Source: Engraulis encrasicolus
Taxonomy: Eukaryota; Chordata; Actinopteri; Clupeiformes; Engraulidae
Assembly (NCBI RefSeq): GCF_034702125.1
Contig: NC_085866.1
Coordinates: forward strand, 12,810,064 to 12,874,063
DNA length: 64,000 bases
Direction: 5' to 3'
Below the pieces are notes generated by a model. That model was not told where the DNA came from, made no database searches, and saw only the letters and a list, made by a program, of their open reading frames with translations. Shown here piece after piece: positions 24,318 through 36,411 of this stretch. Made by a program: the position numbers and the translations under genes. How positions within the stretch are numbered: the first letter of the stretch is position 1; each line of letters starts with the position of its first letter.

Positions 24318-24569
24318 TCTTCTGTTTGGTCCAGTACCTGTGCTACTGATGTGCGCGCATTCTCTGACATTCCGGGAGGTCATTTCTCAAAAGCGTTGTT
24401 GCTAACTAAGTTAGCAACTTACTTGGTTACCATGCAATTTCCCATTGGCAACTTACTAAGTTGCTAACTGATTAGCAACGATCCTTTTGAGAAATGGGGT
24501 CCTGATGTTCTTTTTTTCCCCCACTGTGTGGCAGTGAGCGCGCCCCTGGGCTCGGAGGGAGCAGGAGTC

Positions 24570-24571
<2 letters not shown>
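24318..24571 (+). pseudogene. Truncated duplicate of the nup210 transmembrane exon and its upstream intron
   Basis: 24534-24571 repeats the acceptor (ccccactgtgtggcag) and the first ~38 nt of the next exon (TGAGCGCGCCCCTGGGCTCG onward), then breaks off into a CA tract where the real exon continues with the transmembrane helix. The upstream GTCCAGTACCTGTGCTACTG (24330) is also duplicated at 24678. A MITE has since inserted at 24381-24496. The copy keeps an apparently usable acceptor but has lost the donor. Confidence 0.85.
24381..24496. mobile_element. Palindromic MITE
   Basis: CATTTCTCAAAAGCGTTGTT at the left is inverted at the right (ending CCTTTTGAGAAATG); TTAGCAACTTA and TAAGTTGCTAA flank the centre. 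It lies inside the duplicated intron segment but is absent from the other copy, so it inserted after the duplication. Confidence 0.8.
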
Positions 24572-24603
<32 letters not shown>

Positions 24604-24640
24604 GCGCGCGCACGCGCACACGCACACGCGTACACGCACA
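24572..24640. repeat. CA/CG dinucleotide tract
   Basis: CA repeats grading into CGCG and CACG repeats, directly at the break of the duplicated exon fragment. A sister tract follows the real exon at 24885. Confidence 0.9.
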
Positions 24641-24730
24641 CGGTATCTATTGTCCAGGACACATACACTTCTGTTTGGCCCAGTACCTGTGCTACTGATG
24701 TGCATGCACTGCATTCTCTTCCATTCCTGA

Positions 24731-25006
<276 letters not shown>

Positions 25007-25010
25007 TAAT

Positions 25011-25123
<113 letters not shown>

Positions 25124-25329
25124 CCCTCACCCCAGCCGTTGCCTTCTGGGTATCAACAGTTTAAAGCAATTACCAAATGTCCACCGAATCGATAGAGATG
25201 TGCACAGTATAAGCACTCTCCTAATGAGGCCCATTTATTGCGGTTTGCCTGTTGACAAATAACTGTGTCAATGACAAAGCGCCCCTGGATGCCTGTGTGT
25301 GCACCCCCTTTTCCCCTTCCTCCCTCTAG

Positions 25330-25404
25330 TGTGCCACGCGCTCTTCTCTCCAAAGGACCCGAGTCCTCACCCTGCGTTCATCCAAACCACTCCTCCCCTA
25401 CCAG
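25330..25404 (+). CDS. nup210: nup210 coding exon 9 in window (cytoplasmic tail, first part)
   Basis: Acceptor after a pyrimidine-rich stretch, cctccctctag ends at 25329; donor accag|gtacag. Encodes VCHALFSPKDPSPHPAFIQ then TTPPLP, corresponding to human HTVCTPRDL and its proline-rich continuation. Very short (75 nt), phase 1 in and out. Confidence 0.88.
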
Positions 25405-25416
25405 GTACAGTAGAAC

Positions 25417-25648
25417 CAGGCAACAATTTTTTAAAGAAGACACTATTTTTGGTATTTTTAATAAGGTCCCACCTTTAATGATTTTGAACTTTTTAAAATG
25501 TATTGATGTGACCAAACTTATTTAATGTATTTATTTATTTATTTAATTATTTATATCATTGTTGATTTTGAATGTGAAGTGAATTGTATTACCTGTACTG
25601 GCCATGAAATAGCCACAGTGGCCATAAATGTAAACAAACAAACAAACA
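25417..25648 (+). repeat. Intronic direct repeat, copy 1
   Basis: About 230 bp beginning TTTTTTAAAGAAGACACTAT and ending AAACAAACAAACAAAC. Repeated in direct orientation 625 bp downstream with scattered substitutions and small indels. Confidence 0.92.
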
Positions 25649-26041
25649 GTAGGACCAGGCTCTCTCACCTCTCCTCTGTCGAGCTCTATTTGTTCCTATG
25701 AGACATGGTTGTGCAATAGGCTTGACGTGTTATTACTTTTTACTTTGTTGTTCTCCTTCCTGAGTTGTCTTGATTCGTTGAATTGTTTTAAGATGAGGCG
25801 TTGTAATCGATATTCTGTTCTCATGAGTGGTATATTTGCAGCTGTATATTTGTGTGTTTTTTCAATTTACTTGGTTTGAATTTAAAAATGGAGCAATATG
25901 TTCATTTAAATCTCTGTAGAGTATGTTACATGACCAACCGTTTTTACTCTTTAACCTTTTGAGATTTAAGTTAAAGCACTTAGGCAGTTGTAGTGCAGAA
26001 CCAGAGTGTGTTGATTTGGTGTGTCTGATCCGATTTTAAAA

Positions 26042-26272
26042 AGACAACAGTTTTTTAAAGAAGACACTATTTTTGGTATTTTTAATAAGGTCCCACCTTT
26101 AAAGGTTTTGAACTATTTAAAATGTATTGATGTGACGAAACTTATTTAATGCATTTATTCAATTATTTATATCATTGTAGATTTTTAATTTGAGGCGAAT
26201 TCTATTACCTGTATTGGCCATGAAATAGCCACAGTTGCATATTTGGCCATAAATGTAAACAAACAAACAAAA
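26042..26272 (+). repeat. Intronic direct repeat, copy 2
   Basis: Second copy of the unit at 25417-25648, including AAGGTCCCACCTTTAA and CATGAAATAGCCACAG. It contains an extra short insertion (TTGCATAT) near 26236. It ends about 60 bp before the last nup210 exon. Confidence 0.92.
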
Positions 26273-26329
26273 ACTGATTCGATTTGAACCCCTCTAACAA
26301 AATAAAATCTCTGCTTATTTGTGATCCAG

Positions 26330-26433
26330 TCCCAGCCTCTCCTCCCTCGAGTCCCTTCAAGAACCACAGCCCGTCGTCAGCCAATAGCAGCCCTCGGTAC
26401 CGGCTCTACTCGCCCGACTACAACTCCCGCTAG
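26330..26433 (+). CDS. nup210: nup210 last coding exon: C-terminal tail and stop
   Basis: Acceptor ttgtgatccag ends at 26329. Encodes VPASPPSSPFKNHSPSSANS then SPRYRLYSPDYNSR and stops at TAG 26431-26433. The Ser/Pro-rich tail has several S-P pairs, consistent with the known mitotic phosphorylation of the gp210 tail in mammals (inference here). The end differs from the mammalian ...SPAYASH tail but keeps the LYSP/LWSP-type element. Confidence 0.92.
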
Positions 26434-28012
26434 CGCTTGCTGGCCCAGTCGGACAGGCCGGACCCCAAGAGGCCAGAAGTGTCAGCGTGTGGAGCGAAAA
26501 GTGCCTTATTCACTCCAGCGACTATGACAGAGCTGCTTGCTTTTTTTTCTTCGTTTCCTGAGTGTGTCCTGTAATACGAGTATGTGTATGTGTAATCCGA
26601 ACAGAGGAGTGTGCGTGAGTGCGTGTGTGTGCGTGCGTGTGTGTGTGTGCACAAGAGTGAGAGAGATGTTTTTGTTGCGTGCGTCTGTGTGTGCGTCTGT
26701 GTGTGTACGTGTGTGTGCGCGCGTGTGTTTGTGTGTGTATGTGTGTGTGTGTGTGAGTGAGTGCGAGTGTGCAAAAGTGAGAGAGATGTTATTGTTGCGC
26801 GTGTTTGTTTTTACGAGAGAATGTGACTAAAGGATGATGGTTAGAAGAAGATACACGCATGCATGGTGTGCTGTTTGCACTTGTACGTACGGTAATTATG
26901 ATTTTGTGTGCAGCTGTGTACAGCTAATAAGTACAAATATGAAACAAGGCCTCTGGTTATAAAGAAGCCTTTGTTTCAGTTGAAGTGTTTTTAATTTTTT
27001 GGAATGGCTTATATTGTTTTTTTTGTTTTGGTTTTTCTTTCTTCTACGCTGAACTAGCTTTTATTTATATGACCAGTTTGTTTTCTGCTTTGCACTGTCT
27101 GCAGCTCTGGGTATTTTTCCATTGTTTTTTGTACCTTGGCTTTCAGGTTGATGAATGATGATGTGACATTGTTTTGAAGTTTGTTGTGAAACTCAGGAAA
27201 CTCAGGCGGGGCACAGTTTGTTTGTATTATGCAAACCGAAAATTGCTGTTTTGTTTTTTAAATCCAACGCAGTGTAGCATTGCCAAAAGTGTAACCACTG
27301 GTTCCGTCCCGTGATCAATACTAGACCGACAGTGAAATTGAAGAGGCCAGTTGATTTTGTTTTCTATCAATCTTGAATTCTCTTACAGTACGTTTGGTAT
27401 TTATTGCCTACAAAGTCTTGTGCGACACCTCTTGGAAGCTATCAAGACTTCTCCTCACACCTCAGTTATAATGTGAAACATGAAATGTGAGATGGCTTTC
27501 TTGTTCGGTGCAGTTGGTACTTCTCTAACGGCCGATCATCATCACTTAACAATACCTGTGAAAAGGAGGACATGCACATATGCATGTCTGGCACTTACGG
27601 ATTCAAATCAAGTTGTTTTGGGGTTTCCTATGTGGCCGTCTATGACTGCAGTGTCATTAACTATGGCAATTAATCATGACTTCTGCAATGTACTTGTGAA
27701 AATGCTGAAGCTCTGACTTTTGTGTATATTTTGAATATCTTGAGTTCAACTGGACCGCACTGATCTTTCTGGTGACATTCAGTTTCTGTGCTAAATTTGA
27801 TGATTTTAGAGGGAAAGGTACCAACAGTTTAACCTCCCCTTAAGTCTCAGTTGTCATATTCATTGCATTCATGTGGTATTCATACAGTTGTTTGCATTCA
27901 ACCATGGTTTGTGTTAAAAAAAAGTTTTAAAATGTAAAGATATTTTGTATCTAATACTAGATGCTGCCTTGCTCTGAGTTTTGTTTAATAAATCGTGATC
28001 TGAATTAATTCG
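26434..28012 (+). other. nup210: nup210 3' UTR (inferred)
   Basis: About 1.58 kb from the stop codon to just past the AATAAA at 27987. Holds GT-rich tracts (26585-26765) and T-rich stretches. A frame at 27480-27716 shows no recognisable protein features and is treated as UTR. Confidence 0.7.
27987..27992 (+). terminator. nup210: Polyadenylation signal AATAAA for nup210
   Basis: Canonical AATAAA followed within about 25 bp by TCATATTCTGTTCTTGCTGTTGT-like T/GT-rich sequence, expected downstream of a cleavage site. It is the strongest canonical site seen in the 1.6 kb after the stop codon. Confidence 0.7.
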
Positions 28013-29418
28013 TCATATTCTGTTCTTGCTGTTGTCAACCCTTCATCAAAATCTACCATTACAATTATCTTGCTGATCTACAGTACTAACCGATCAGTTG
28101 GCAGTTATGAACTGATGAGTTAGAGCCGCCCATTTTGACTAGAGAGTAGCTAATTAAAATACTACTTTGAAAGTGTTATATTTTTCTGTGGTCTATAATT
28201 CCTATATGTTGTAGTATCTCCTGAAACAGGCTGACCTCTATACTTGGTAAAGTACGTGAACAGTTCAAAATTGTTGCAGCTTATCAAAAATAGGTGTAAA
28301 AAAAAATCGATCTGGTGTTTTTTGTCAAACATTCTATTTGGCAGACACCTAAATACTGCAGCTCTCCAAGTCCTGTGCTATATTGAGACTTGAAAGAACA
28401 AGAGGAGATTTTGTTTCCCAGGTGGCATTGACATCGGATATGTTGGACTTTCACAACTTTTGGTCTGATATCAGTCTGTCAGGAACACTGGGGAAGAGAC
28501 GCATTGCATTTGACAGTTCAGAGCTCATTGGTTCTGTATTAGTTGGTGGTGAAATGAGGGATTGTGCTTCTTGCTAGTTTGGAGATCTCACACTACATGA
28601 TATTTCTCAGGCTGGCGGCCTGCCACCAGAAATCTTTGGATGGAGAAGCTGAATGAGTGAATTCAGAGGATGAGTGACGGACAGAAACATGCACGCACGC
28701 ACGCACACACACACACACACAGACCCTTATCCTTCCATTGAGTTTTAAACTCCATTCTAAACCTCACCAGGAGCCAGTGCAATGACCTAAGTACTGGATA
28801 TGATCCCTGATTTTGTATATAAACAGGCTATAGATAAATTAATCCTTCCTTTAATTTTCTGTATAGTTTACTTTTTTGGTTAGAAGTCTAGCAGCAGCAT
28901 TGGATTAGTTGCACCTGCCTAAGTTACTTTTGGGGAAGGCTGATAGGTACAGTATTGAAATAGTCAACTCTACAGGAAATAAAAGCATGGATTGAATTGA
29001 ATTTCTCCATATCCTGTTAAGACACAAAATCGGGCATGGATGTGGGTACAGACAGTACCTGTTAGTGAGGATGATGTCCCCAACCTCCACACATGCGGTC
29101 AAGGCTATTGTGTGACGAGAGCCTCTGGACAGCAATCGTTTTCGGAGCAGAACAAGACTTGCAGTACTTTCCAAACATGGGTGACTGTTTAATTCCAACG
29201 TGAAAGTATCATAAAGAAGGTTTGTGGAAGCACACCACATTATAACTCTATGTGGACTACATTTCAGCTCTCCTGATTTTTGTAAATTACTGCTGTATAA
29301 GTTGTTTTTGTAAATTATTGCAATTATCGCAATTGTTGCTCTAACACTGCAATTTCTCCTGTGGGGAGACTAATGACTCACCCATTAGTACAACAATGTA
29401 CATACTGAAGACGAAGAC
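28013..29418. other. Intergenic DNA between nup210 and the iqsec gene
   Basis: No gene recognised. 28688-28720 is a short CA tract. 28735-29020 resembles a dispersed fish repeat (GTTTTAAACTCCATTCTAAA, then TAGCAGCAGCATTGGATTAG, then ATAAAAGCATGGATTGAA) related to the fragment at 3860-4075. The rest is unremarkable. Confidence 0.6.
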
Positions 29419-29426
29419 ATAATACC

Positions 29427-29590
29427 CGGCGCCGCTGACAGCTTTGTCCGGGCCCAGGACAAAGTCATCTCAAAGGGCCCCCACAAAATACATACGATGT
29501 AGCAAGAAACCATCTCTGGGGCCCCTCTCTCTTTGGAACCGGGACAACTGACCCCTTTGTCCCCACTCCCACCCCCCGTCAGCATCCCTG
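29427..29590 (+). mobile_element. hAT-type MITE family X, copy 1
   Basis: Family defined by GCCGCTGACAGC near the start, GGGCCCAGGACAAAGTCATC, GGGGCCCC and CCCTTTGTCC blocks, and a terminus of CTGTCGGC..CCTG type. This copy is flanked by ATAATACC and ATAATACT. Confidence 0.85.
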
Positions 29591-29794
29591 ATAATACTTG
29601 TGGAGGATATACTCTGTATAGAGGGCATCAAGTGCTATGACTGGATTGGACTGGACTCTGGCATCCTGTGTTGCCCAGCAGCACATGCCCCAGCCCATTG
29701 GTCCAGCATCCACTGATGCCTCAGGGCTTACAACTGTCTGGGAGAGGTGTTGGGATATCCGGAATACCATACTGAGGACAGCCCTCATCAGAAA

Positions 29795-29927
<133 letters not shown>

Positions 29928-30143
29928 GGTGGGGGGTTGTGGGGGTACAGGGACTGCCATCTGGCTCATCGCCAGGAGGATCCTAGCGCTGCAGCAGAGC
30001 CCCACTTCACTTCACTTCACTTTACCCTGCAGAGGCATTCACTCCCCCCCTCAGCAGCAGCAGCTCACCACCAGCACCAGCAGCAGCCGCTTCCCTCTCA
30101 TCTGCCAAACAGCCCTCCTGTGTCCTGTCACGGCTCCACCACC

Positions 30144-30297
30144 CAGGGAAGCCGACAGGGGGGGCAAAGGGGTCAGTTGGCCCGGGCCCAGGGAGATAGG
30201 GGGCCAGAATTGGGTCCCCATTACATTGTATGTATTGGGTAGGGGGCCCTTTCAGATGACTTTGTCCTGGACTCAGCAAAATCTGTCAGCGCCCCTG
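30144..30297 (-). mobile_element. hAT-type MITE family X, copy 2 (inverse)
   Basis: Begins CAGGGAAGCCGACAGG and ends CTGTCAGCGCCCCTG; exact 8-bp target duplication CCACCACC at 30136-30143 and 30298-30305. Confidence 0.92.
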
Positions 30298-30305
30298 CCA
30301 CCACC

Positions 30306-31150
30306 TACTGTAGAAGGTTCTGTTCTATGGTGCTCTGACAAAAGGAACAGGTTGGGGAGGAGAGAATAGTACACTGGCTGCATACATATCTACATCTGTG
30401 ATCTTGGAAGTGGCAAGTTAAGCGGTGAAGAGGTGTGGACAAAAAGGCAACAGCCCATGACTAAACCTGTCTAATCCACCCTCACCGCTGGGATCAAAGA
30501 GGAGCAGCGGCGACAGGGATCCGTTTCAAAATGGGATCAGTGCTTGCTACCATGGGAATAAGTGTTCTCTCTTTTCTCTCTCTTCTGTCTCTTTTTTTTT
30601 GTCTGTCTCCCTGTCATCTTCCTATGCCTTTGAGTACACTTAAAAGGACGCAGTCACATACTTGAAGGAAAGTGATGCCAAAGATGCACCAGTCCAATAA
30701 CTGAGACATCAGAATACCTAGATCCTGGGCGATTTCATTGTCTTTTCTTCACCACTGCTGCCCAGTAATATCAAAATAAAAGAAATTATACATTCTCTTC
30801 CATTCCATCTGGGGAAGACACACACTTCTGTGGCGAGAGATTTTTTTTTTTGACATCTTACTCTCATCATCAAAGTTATTGGAATTGCAGATATAGAGGA
30901 AATCACTGCACTGCATCTGTTCTCACCAGGCTGCCTTAGGCCTAAACTATAGAGGGAAAAAAAAGTCAAGATTGTGGGATACTAAAACCAGCTAAAGCTT
31001 TAGTAAATATTCTTTTATATTTATTTTTATTATTTATTGATATATTCTTATATTTATTTTTTTCATATTTATATATTTATTTACTGTTGTTGTTGTCTAA
31101 ATTCTATAGCCTACCAATGCTTTAGCCTAATGCACCGCAAATCTGTATAA
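30306..31150. other. Intergenic DNA upstream of the iqsec gene
   Basis: No gene or clear element. AT-rich TATTTAT repeats lie at 31005-31085. Confidence 0.5.
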
Positions 31151-31340
31151 TATCCTTTTGTACAGGGGCGACACAATAAATTGCGAGGTGACAACCCTTC
31201 AAAGGGTTAAATAGGTTTCCTCTCGGTGGAACGGCTGCGCGGAGGTTGGTGCAGAGCGTGTGAACAGCGGTGTGCCGCGGACGTGTGCTCTCCAGCTCCG
31301 GTGTCTCACTTTCAGTTACTGAACTTAAAAAATGTAAACA

Positions 31341-31382
31341 ATGGCGGAACACAGGGGACACGTACATGTAATAATACGGTGA
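31341..31382 (+). CDS. Upstream ORF (13 codons) in the iqsec 5' leader
   Basis: ATG at 31341 has A at -3 and G at +4 (acaATGg), a stronger context than the main start. It runs MAEHRGHVHVIIR and stops at TGA 31380-31382, in the same frame and 9 nt before the main ATG at 31392. If transcribed, it would be expected to lower initiation at the main start. Depends on the transcription start lying upstream of 31341, which is inferred. Confidence 0.5.
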   Translation: MAEHRGHVHVIIR

Positions 31383-31391
31383 TTCGCCCAA

Positions 31392-31699
31392 ATGGAGAGA
31401 CGACTGACATTTCATGGCACGGGCAGCCTGTATGGGAACGAGATGGAGAGCCCCGTCGACAACCCAAACAAGGCTGCGGAATATCTGAAGGAGCTTAACA
31501 AAATAATCGAAACCCAACAGGAGTTGCTGGAAAAGCAAAAGATTCGTATTGAGGAGCTCGAGCAGCAAGTTACAGAGCTATGTGATGAAAACGCCTGTCT
31601 GAAAGACGAATACCAGCGGCACCTTCTTACTTGCAGACTTCAACAGGGCAATTGTCACCAAGCCCTTGGAATAATACAGGAAAATGCCACACCGGAGAA
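31392..31699 (+). CDS. iqsec1: iqsec1 first coding exon: N-terminal coiled coil of an IQSEC/BRAG Arf-GEF
   Basis: IQSEC (BRAG) proteins activate Arf GTPases through a Sec7 domain and act at synapses and endosomes. This exon encodes 102 codons plus two bases. It starts MERRLTFHGTG, then ESPVDNPNKAAEYLKELN, KIIETQQELLEKQKIRIEEL and EQQVTELCDENACLKDEYQ, a coiled coil close to the N-terminus of IQSEC2 ([20 protein letters not shown]) and IQSEC3. An in-frame TGA at 31380 fixes the start; the donor is ggagaa|gtaaga. The IQ motif, Sec7 and PH domains lie beyond the window. Paralogue choice rests on synteny: in human, IQSEC1 follows NUP210 in the same orientation. Confidence 0.82.
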
Positions 31700-34600
31700 G
31701 TAAGATAACTCTTTCTTGTGCCCACGGGGCGCACTTTTCCTTCCCCATGTGTCATGGTAGCAGACTTTTTGATTTGACGTGTTCTGTGTGGGGACTAACT
31801 TTTGCAACCACTGTAGTGTTGCGCGCTTACTGGTGGAAACACAAGACGACGGGTGATGTGACTGTAACTTCGAGTTATTAGACGGGTACAATCATGCCTC
31901 TTGAGTTATGCACTTGCGCGAAGAAGTAGCCTTGTCTACCCCGTGCAGTTGTCCTGTGTTTGGATGTATTGAAGATAAGATAGTTAGATTACGAGGTTAA
32001 ATGTGATGTTTTGACCTGGTGTTAACAATGAGCCATGGAAAACGAATGGATAGCCCTTTGTTTTCTTGGAAATACGCATTGCTGTCGTTGGTTACAAGTG
32101 TGTTGCACCAGCTCGCTTCTTACGGTAGTCTCTTCATTCCTCATCAGGAATTTCTTTGATTGAGTGGTCGGTGTCGATCAACATGCTCATTCATTCTTAC
32201 TGTTCTGTGCGCCTGCAGTGTGGCGTACAACATTTGAAAAAACAGTGGGAAACCTATTTGTGTGAAAAATGTAAAGGAAAGCAGCTGCTGGACTAATTTA
32301 AGCATTGTTCAAAGCTAATTGGGTCGATGGAGATGTATTATTAAATAGAAATACAAATGGTTCATTCATCATGTGCAACTTTTCCCCCATATTATGTGCA
32401 CCTTAATGGAAATACTGTACAGTGTGCACATACGTGCCTTGCATGCCTTGCAGCAGCTGCCAGCCTGAGCCAAGGTCCATCCCCGGCTTATCCCGATAGA
32501 GTAGCAGGACTTTTGAATGGTTTAAATGGAGCTCACCATGAATCCAAGATATTTATGGCATGTGCCGTGCTGCAGTCCTGTCGTAATGTCCGGGTAGCAT
32601 CAAATATTTCTTCCATGTGCGCCGCCTGTCCACTGGATGGATCAATTACGCACTGGCCGCCAGATGCTCAGCTGTAACGATACTGCACGTAGTGAGTGAG
32701 ATCTATTATCTGGAGCTGCTCCCAATCATGTAACGCTGAGTTTATTGTAATCTTCATCGCCGTGTTCGTTTATATCTCTTGCAAGATGCTTGCAAATGAA
32801 AGGTCAAGATGTTAGAATTTATGGAGAGGCACAAAGTGGATATGCTTCATTCGGGATGAGCATTGAATGCTGTTGGTTCAAGGTTCATGTTCATCTTCGA
32901 TCACCTGTTTGGTGTACTGTATTGGGATTCAGTATGAGCTCTCAAGCTGCTAATTAAAATGTTGAACCACAAACTAATCTGGAAGGCGAGCTGGTGAAAG
33001 CTCCTCATGTTCTTTCCACCTTCACACCTCTTTAATTTGGGCACAATGACACTGATTTGATCTGACAGCAGCCATTAATGTGAAATGAGATTTACGGTCC
33101 ATTATTATATTTCTCCTCTGAATAAAAATGATGGCATCAGTAGCTAGGGACGCAGTGTTAGTAGTCAGTGACACTATTCTGAAAGAGAAATATGCTTCAG
33201 TATAGCACTTGCATACTGTGCATACAACACTGTCACCTCACCAACAACCCAAATGACAAAGCAGTCCGGGAGCAGGTGGGGAGGGCATGGCCACAGCAAC
33301 AGCTTTCTGTGTTGCCTTTGGCACACACTACTGTATTTTCAGACTTCCAGAAGTTGCACATCGTGATGCTAATCCCATACAATTTCTTTTTGTCAAATTC
33401 AGCAAATTGCCTTGCACAGTCCTCTGGTTGTGTAATGTGTAATAGAAAATCCACTCTGGGCTTTTGGACCGAGCTATTGGTCTGTAAATGTGAACCAACT
33501 AAGTGTTGAGAACTGGACCATAAGCAATCCCAGCCTAGTGGCTCAGTTGCAGGCAAATAGATTTATTTGCCTGATTTATATAATCTTATTAACCTTGTTT
33601 GCCATTAACCTTAAAACTGAAACAGAATTACCGGTATTAATTATTATTTCAATTTGACTCCTGTTCTTGCACACAGTATGTGCTGTACATGTGCCTCCTA
33701 TTTTTACCTTAAAAAGTCCACATTTCTGGCCTCTATGTTAAGTGGTGCAGTGCTTTTGTAGTGTGAGGATGTGAGGATGTGAAGCGTGGCCAGTCTCTCA
33801 GTTTCAAGGCTGCAGGGTGGTATAAGGAGACGGCATGCTCGAGGCCATAGTCTACTGTTCCATTTGCAGATTGCGTTCTCAGCTCTTTCCCAGAATAAGA
33901 TTGTCTGTTTGTCGATATCCCAATGACACTGAACAGTGATATTGGAGTAAGTGCTCACGGAACACCTACAAGCCCAGACCCTCATTTTAATTGGATCGCG
34001 CCAACTCCCAGGGGCCATCGGTCCGTTAAGAATCTGTAATATTGCTTATTTCATTATCCAAGCCTCTGACATATTATTCATATCTTTCCTGCTTAGTGCG
34101 ATAAAGGAAAAAATGTGATATTAGAGAGCATTTCGAGATGCAGTAATGTGTGTCTACAGCCAGTAGCAAAGTTCATGGATGGCGGCGGTGCTTGGAAATT
34201 TCAGATCAGATTGCCCCCCTTCTTATTTCATATGGAGTGGAATGTGGTTGAGCTGCTTGAATTTGTTATCTGAGCAGATGCATCTGCAAACACTCATTTA
34301 GATTCAAGCCATGTCCCATCGCTGGACGGGCCTCGTGCTGTAAACAGTGTTTCTAACAGTAGATACCAGCAGCAGGCCCATTGAGGGAATATCCGACCGA
34401 CGGCTAAATTTGGAGATATTTTCCCTTTCCTTTTAGGGCAGGGCTCCTATCTTAAAAAGAGAGAGGGCACGGGAAGTGCTTTTAACAAGAGAGAAGAGGA
34501 AGATGAAGAGGAACTCTGTAACCTTATGATGCTCCAGTGCATTACGTTTTCTATTTATTCTAATGAGATTTCACTTGAATTTCAGTGGGGTGCACTGTTT

Positions 34601-34870
34601 ATTTTATTTTTTTACCTGCCTGTTTCCATAGCACACTGTAATATTCAGTCTTCAATGCTCAGTATATTATGCAAGGTCTCCAATGCCAAATGACATCTCC
34701 CTCACTTCATGATATCTTGCTGGAATAATCAAATATGAATGAGGCAGGCACAGAGAAATAACAGCAAGAGCAGGAGGCACACTCACTCCCCTCATTATGC
34801 CTGATGAAAGCACAAGGGAAGTGCAGAGATGCTCTCTGTTTTGGCGAAGGTACAGGCTTACAGTAGGCTA
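31700..34870 (+). other. Start of the first iqsec1 intron, repeat-poor
   Basis: About 3.2 kb with no microsatellite longer than ~20 bp and no recognised transposon, in contrast with the rest of the window. No exon-like frame with good splice sites was seen. Confidence 0.5.
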
Positions 34871-34871
34871 C

Positions 34872-34968
34872 TACTGTAGTTTCGAAGCGAGAGGTCCGCA
34901 CACTTAAAATCCTTTTTGTTTTCTTTTATTATTTCATGGCTGGAATCTCACTTCGAAACTACAGTCAG
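34872..34968. repeat. Inverted repeat with ~20-bp arms
   Basis: ACTGTAGTTTCGAAGCGAG at 34874 is inverted as CTCACTTCGAAACTACAGT near 34947-34966. Confidence 0.7.
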
Positions 34969-34984
34969 CCTTTGTCCTGCACCT

Positions 34985-35395
34985 TTTCCTGGGATGGTCT
35001 CTTCTTCACCTTCACCTTCAACTGAATACAGTACTACCAAAAATACTGGATAAGAGAAAGATAACGCAAACCACGCCCACTCAATGCAAAAGCGTGGGCT
35101 CAAGTTGGGTCTCCTAAGGGGGCGTTGTCCCCTCCTTCTTCTTCTATTTTTGAGGTGTTTGCTCAAGACGTACGCTACCGCCATCTACAGCGCTAAGGGG
35201 ACTTGATTTATTCTCAACCTCAGGACTCCGAAGGTCTCCTAACCGAAGGTCTCCTAAAGGGGCGTTCACCCGACATAAAGTGGATACCGGAAAAGAAACA
35301 AAATGACGCTTCTTGGTTAGATCCAGTTTCTTTGGTACTACTGTTTCAGCAGTCGTACAGGAGTAGAAGACGTGGAGAAGGAGGTGAAGGAGAGG
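34985..35395. mobile_element. Possible diverged inverted-terminus element
   Basis: The left part (TTCACCTTCACC..ACAGTACTACCAAA..ACTGGAT) is loosely mirrored at the right (ATCCAGTTTCTTTGGTACTAC..GGAGGTGAAGG). GGTCTCCTAA occurs three times inside (35109, 35231, 35247). The similarity is imperfect and no target duplication was found. Confidence 0.35.
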
Positions 35396-36257
35396 TGTAG
35401 TGGCCTCATGAGTTCTTCTTCACAGCTCTTTTGAACTGTGCGTTCAGGAGTAAACAGACGTGGAGCACAAAAAAAAATACACACACATTTCGGGAGTGAT
35501 CAAATATTGATGGTCTGAGTGAGAGAGAGAAGAAGAGAAGGGGTTTGACTGAAATCTGCCACCTGGGGGGATCGGTCGGCCAAGTTGTGATGCAATTTTA
35601 CTCAACACTGGTGGTCGGCTCAAGGAGAGCGTTGGACATGGTGCAATTCATCAACACCTGCTTGATTTAGCATGAAATGGGGTGTTTAGGAACCAAGGAG
35701 GGAGGGCATTGACACTGTGCCAGAGTTATGAAGGCCTCATTTGTCCTGTGTGCGGAAAAGCGTATTCATCCATTAAGATGTGTAAATTATTTCAGAGATA
35801 AACTGCCCCAGTGTTTAAGTGGTGTGCCCACACTTCCCTGGGGTCGCCATAGCTCAGTTCAGCCAGACTCTGCCATCGTGTCCCTCTGCATATTGACTTT
35901 CTTAAGTAAATGCGCCGCCAATAACCTTTTGCCCAGGCTGTCCTGTCCTGTGGCGACATGACATTTAGACTTGTTGGACAGACAGTGCCGTGTCAAAGCA
36001 TTTTTCGACTTGGGGATGTGCTGCATGCACAATATCTATTTAATCAGCTAATGCAAGTATAGACTCATTTGTGGTGTTATTGGCTGTTATTTCCAGGGCA
36101 CTATAGGGTTTCTGCAAAGTTAGAAGTAAAGCAAACAATGATTCATTATCCTTCATTTGCTGAATTATTGTCAACATGGCTCATGTTGTAGTGTGTGCAG
36201 TCGTCAGGGTGCATATCTCTGATGTCTAGTTTACTGTACAACTTGGATACTGCCATC

Positions 36258-36411
36258 AGGAAAGCTGACACGGGGGGACAAAGGAGTCACTTGTCCCGGG
36301 CCCAATGAGAGAGGGCCCAGAATTGGATCCTCATTACATTCTATGTATTGGGTTTGGGGCCCTTTTAGATCAGCTTTTTCCTGGGCCCAGCCAAAGCTGT
36401 CAGTGGCCCCG
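36258..36411 (-). mobile_element. hAT-type MITE family X, copy 3 (inverse)
   Basis: Begins CAGGAAAGCTGACA and ends CTGTCAGTGGCCCCG; flanks ACTGCCAT and ACTGCAAG match at 5-6 of 8, so this is an older copy. Confidence 0.8.

Noticed and set aside
27480..27716. 78-residue frame downstream of nup210
   Set aside because: Lies between the nup210 stop and its poly(A) signal, and has no recognisable features; treated as 3' UTR.
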